DNA of 6,798 nucleotides, taken from the NCBI GenBank assembly GCA_020626475.1, contig JAHKZT010000036.1, positions 1 to 6,798 on the forward strand, given 5' to 3'. Source of the stretch: a bacterium (lineage in GTDB: Bacteria; Patescibacteriota; Saccharimonadia; Saccharimonadales; Saccharimonadaceae). Of this stretch, positions 6,012 to 6,798 are shown in pieces. The position numbers and the translations under genes were made by a program. Under the pieces are notes generated by a model that was given only the letters and a program-made list of their open reading frames with translations, was not told the DNA's origin and made no database searches. Every line of letters begins with the position of its first letter. Position 1 is the stretch's first letter.

Positions 6012-6034
6012 ATTTGCGGCTCCATTCGAGAGAA
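6012..6034 (+). repeat. Direct repeat, copy 2 (tRNA-Thr 3'-end duplicate)
   Basis: Identical over 23 bases to 5923-5945, including the TTGCGGC-T-CCA acceptor end. No matching 5' tRNA half lies in front of it, so it is not a second tRNA gene. Its first six bases form part of the 3' arm of the 9-bp hairpin of the spacer. Confidence 0.85.
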
Positions 6035-6052
6035 AACGAAAAATACATCTAT

Positions 6053-6077
6053 AAGCGATATTTATATCGCTTTTTTT
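6053..6077 (+). terminator. Intrinsic terminator after tRNA-Thr and its trailer
   Basis: An 8-bp stem AAGCGATA/TATCGCTT (6053-6060/6065-6072) with a TTTA loop is followed directly by further T residues, giving a run of seven Ts from 6071. It would end transcription of the tRNA-Thr unit before the strong promoter at 6105. Confidence 0.78.
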
Positions 6078-6104
6078 AACTGTTTTTCAAAGATATTACA
6101 CTCC

Positions 6105-6132
6105 TTGACAATTTATACATATATGCTAAAAT
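6105..6132 (+). promoter_or_regulatory. Strong promoter of the orphan gene
   Basis: A consensus -35 TTGACA (6105-6110), a 16-base spacer and an extended -10 TGCTAAAAT (-10 hexamer TAAAAT at 6127-6132). The predicted start near 6139 gives a leader of about 42 bases, unlike the leaderless-type promoters elsewhere in the window. Confidence 0.78.
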
Positions 6133-6164
6133 ATACAAGTATTTTATCTAAAAATAGTTCTTTA

Positions 6165-6170
6165 GAAAGG
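6165..6170 (+). promoter_or_regulatory. Shine-Dalgarno of the orphan gene
   Basis: GAAAGG lies 10 bases before ATG 6181 in a leader of about 42 bases, and supports this start. Confidence 0.55.
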
Positions 6171-6180
6171 TTGGGTTGAT

Positions 6181-6630
6181 ATGGTTAGAAAAATTATAAG
6201 CCACAAGGGGATTCGATTTATTATTAATTATAAAGAAGTAAATCAGATTGAATATCTCCCCAAAAACGTATTTGCTAACACTAGATATCTAGTTCGCTAC
6301 GATCCGGTCGAAAAATGCGCTATCGTGGACAGAGGTGCACCGGAATGGTATAAGCCATTAGCCGCCTTGCACGAGCTAATCTGCTGCGGCAAACAATATG
6401 AAGAGTATGTACCAGGATTAGTCGAACTATACACCGATGGGCATACGCTCTGCAAGAATCATTGCTGGCAAATCGAACGCTATATTATCGAAATCGCAGG
6501 CGAACACGCACGCGATTACGTATTGGCAAGACGCGAGATGTTCAAGTCTCTATTGGACTATAATTTATGCGGAGACGATTTTAGGGAACAGGTAACAAAA
6601 AGCCTGGAAATGCTTCAAACCAGATTCTAG
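6181..6630 (+). CDS. Hypothetical protein with clustered His/Cys residues
   Basis: A 149-residue soluble protein that I do not recognise. No signal peptide or membrane segment is apparent. After a beta-rich N-terminus (about 1-50), the centre carries WYKPLAALHELICCG (56-70) with His64-Glu65 and Cys68-Cys69. This is followed by HTLCKNHC (88-95), with His88, Cys91, His94 and Cys95. The HE pair on a predicted helix and the later Cys/His cluster could bind a metal ion, but a classical HExxH is absent. The C-terminal half (96-149) is helical. It stands alone, with its own consensus promoter, ribosome site and strong terminator, between tRNA-Thr and tRNA-Tyr. Coding is supported by these flanking signals and the full-length frame. 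Confidence 0.78.
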   Translation: MVRKIISHKGIRFIINYKEVNQIEYLPKNVFANTRYLVRYDPVEKCAIVDRGAPEWYKPLAALHELICCGKQYEEYVPGLVELYTDGHTLCKNHCWQIERYIIEIAGEHARDYVLARREMFKSLLDYNLCGDDFREQVTKSLEMLQTRF

Positions 6631-6634
6631 ACCT

Positions 6635-6660
6635 AGGCTCGCAGAGCGCGAGCCTTTTTT
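6635..6660 (+). terminator. Intrinsic terminator of the orphan gene
   Basis: A GC-rich 8-bp stem AGGCTCGC/GCGAGCCT (6635-6642/6648-6655) with a 5-base loop is followed by TTTTTT (6655-6660), four bases after the stop codon. Confidence 0.9.
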
Positions 6661-6661
6661 C

Positions 6662-6690
6662 TTGCCTCAATTTAAAACTCGTGTTAAAAT
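6662..6690 (+). promoter_or_regulatory. Promoter of tRNA-Tyr
   Basis: TTGCCT (6662-6667), a 17-base spacer and TAAAAT (6685-6690) with TG upstream (extended -10 TGTTAAAAT). The predicted start near 6697 is six bases before the mature tRNA. The -35 begins right after the T tract of the preceding terminator. Confidence 0.65.
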
Positions 6691-6702
6691 AAACTAGTAT
6701 TC

Positions 6703-6788
6703 GCTGGGATAGCGAAGTGGTCAAACGCATCAGACTGTAAATCTGCCGGCTTCGGCCTTCGTAGGTTCGACTCCTACTCCCAGCACCA
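6703..6788 (+). tRNA. tRNA-Tyr(GTA), class II, CCA encoded
   Basis: The acceptor GCTGGGA (6703-6709) pairs with TCCCAGC (6778-6784). The D arm is GCG/CGC with a GG-containing loop. Anticodon loop CTGTAAA (6735-6741) has U33 at 6736 and GTA at 6737-6739. A long variable arm with GGC-TTCG-GCC (6748-6757) is typical of bacterial tRNA-Tyr. The T arm is GTAGG/CCTAC with loop TTCGACT. Discriminator A6785 precedes CCA (6786-6788). The outermost anticodon-stem pair is T6730/C6746, a mismatch. Confidence 0.94.
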
Positions 6789-6798
6789 AGCAAATAGC

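Noticed and set aside
5946..6023. A second tRNA gene ending at the duplicated CCA
   Set aside because: No 5' acceptor strand, D arm or anticodon arm fits in front of the second copy; the hairpin nearest it has a 3-base loop, not a 7-base T loop.
5923..6034. CRISPR array
   Set aside because: There are only two repeat copies, both explained by the tRNA-Thr 3' end; there is no third unit and no cas genes.

Overview
The window reads as a compact bacterial chromosome segment of moderate GC with tightly packed, partly overlapping genes. The style fits the candidate phyla radiation, most likely Candidatus Saccharibacteria (TM7). This is an inference from gene style, a shortened clamp-loader subunit, and recurrent extended -10 promoters placed directly before start codons. 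TGA is used as a normal stop in at least two tight gene junctions, so the UGA=Gly code of Absconditabacteria/Gracilibacteria does not apply.

Layout. Positions 1-844 on the minus strand hold the 5' part of a large polytopic membrane protein resembling GtrII-type glucosyltransferases; it runs off the left edge. It is divergent from tRNA-Val(GAC). Next comes a plus-strand operon-like run with gaps of a few bases or overlaps: trpS (tryptophanyl-tRNA synthetase), an HD-domain phosphohydrolase, a PF06541-type membrane protein ('putative ABC transporter permease'), an RluA-type pseudouridine synthase, and a short DNA polymerase III delta'-like protein. A membrane-anchored TPR protein with a Lys/Ala-rich tail follows. 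It has its own -10 element lying across the stop codon of the delta' gene.

The right end (5829-6798) holds tRNA-Thr(TGT), a curious 89-bp duplication of the tRNA-Thr 3' end enclosing consecutive hairpins, an intrinsic terminator, a well-promoted orphan gene with clustered His/Cys residues, a second strong terminator, and tRNA-Tyr(GTA).

The genes are mostly translation-related (three tRNAs, TrpRS, pseudouridine synthase) plus replication and envelope functions. The least ordinary signals are: (i) three extended -10 boxes each exactly 6 nt before an ATG, predicting leaderless mRNAs; (ii) the duplicated tRNA-Thr 3' end with a structured spacer; (iii) a delta' protein with no nucleotide-binding loop; and (iv) the orphan His/Cys protein between tRNA genes. 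No complete mobile element, CRISPR array or obvious defence system is visible.
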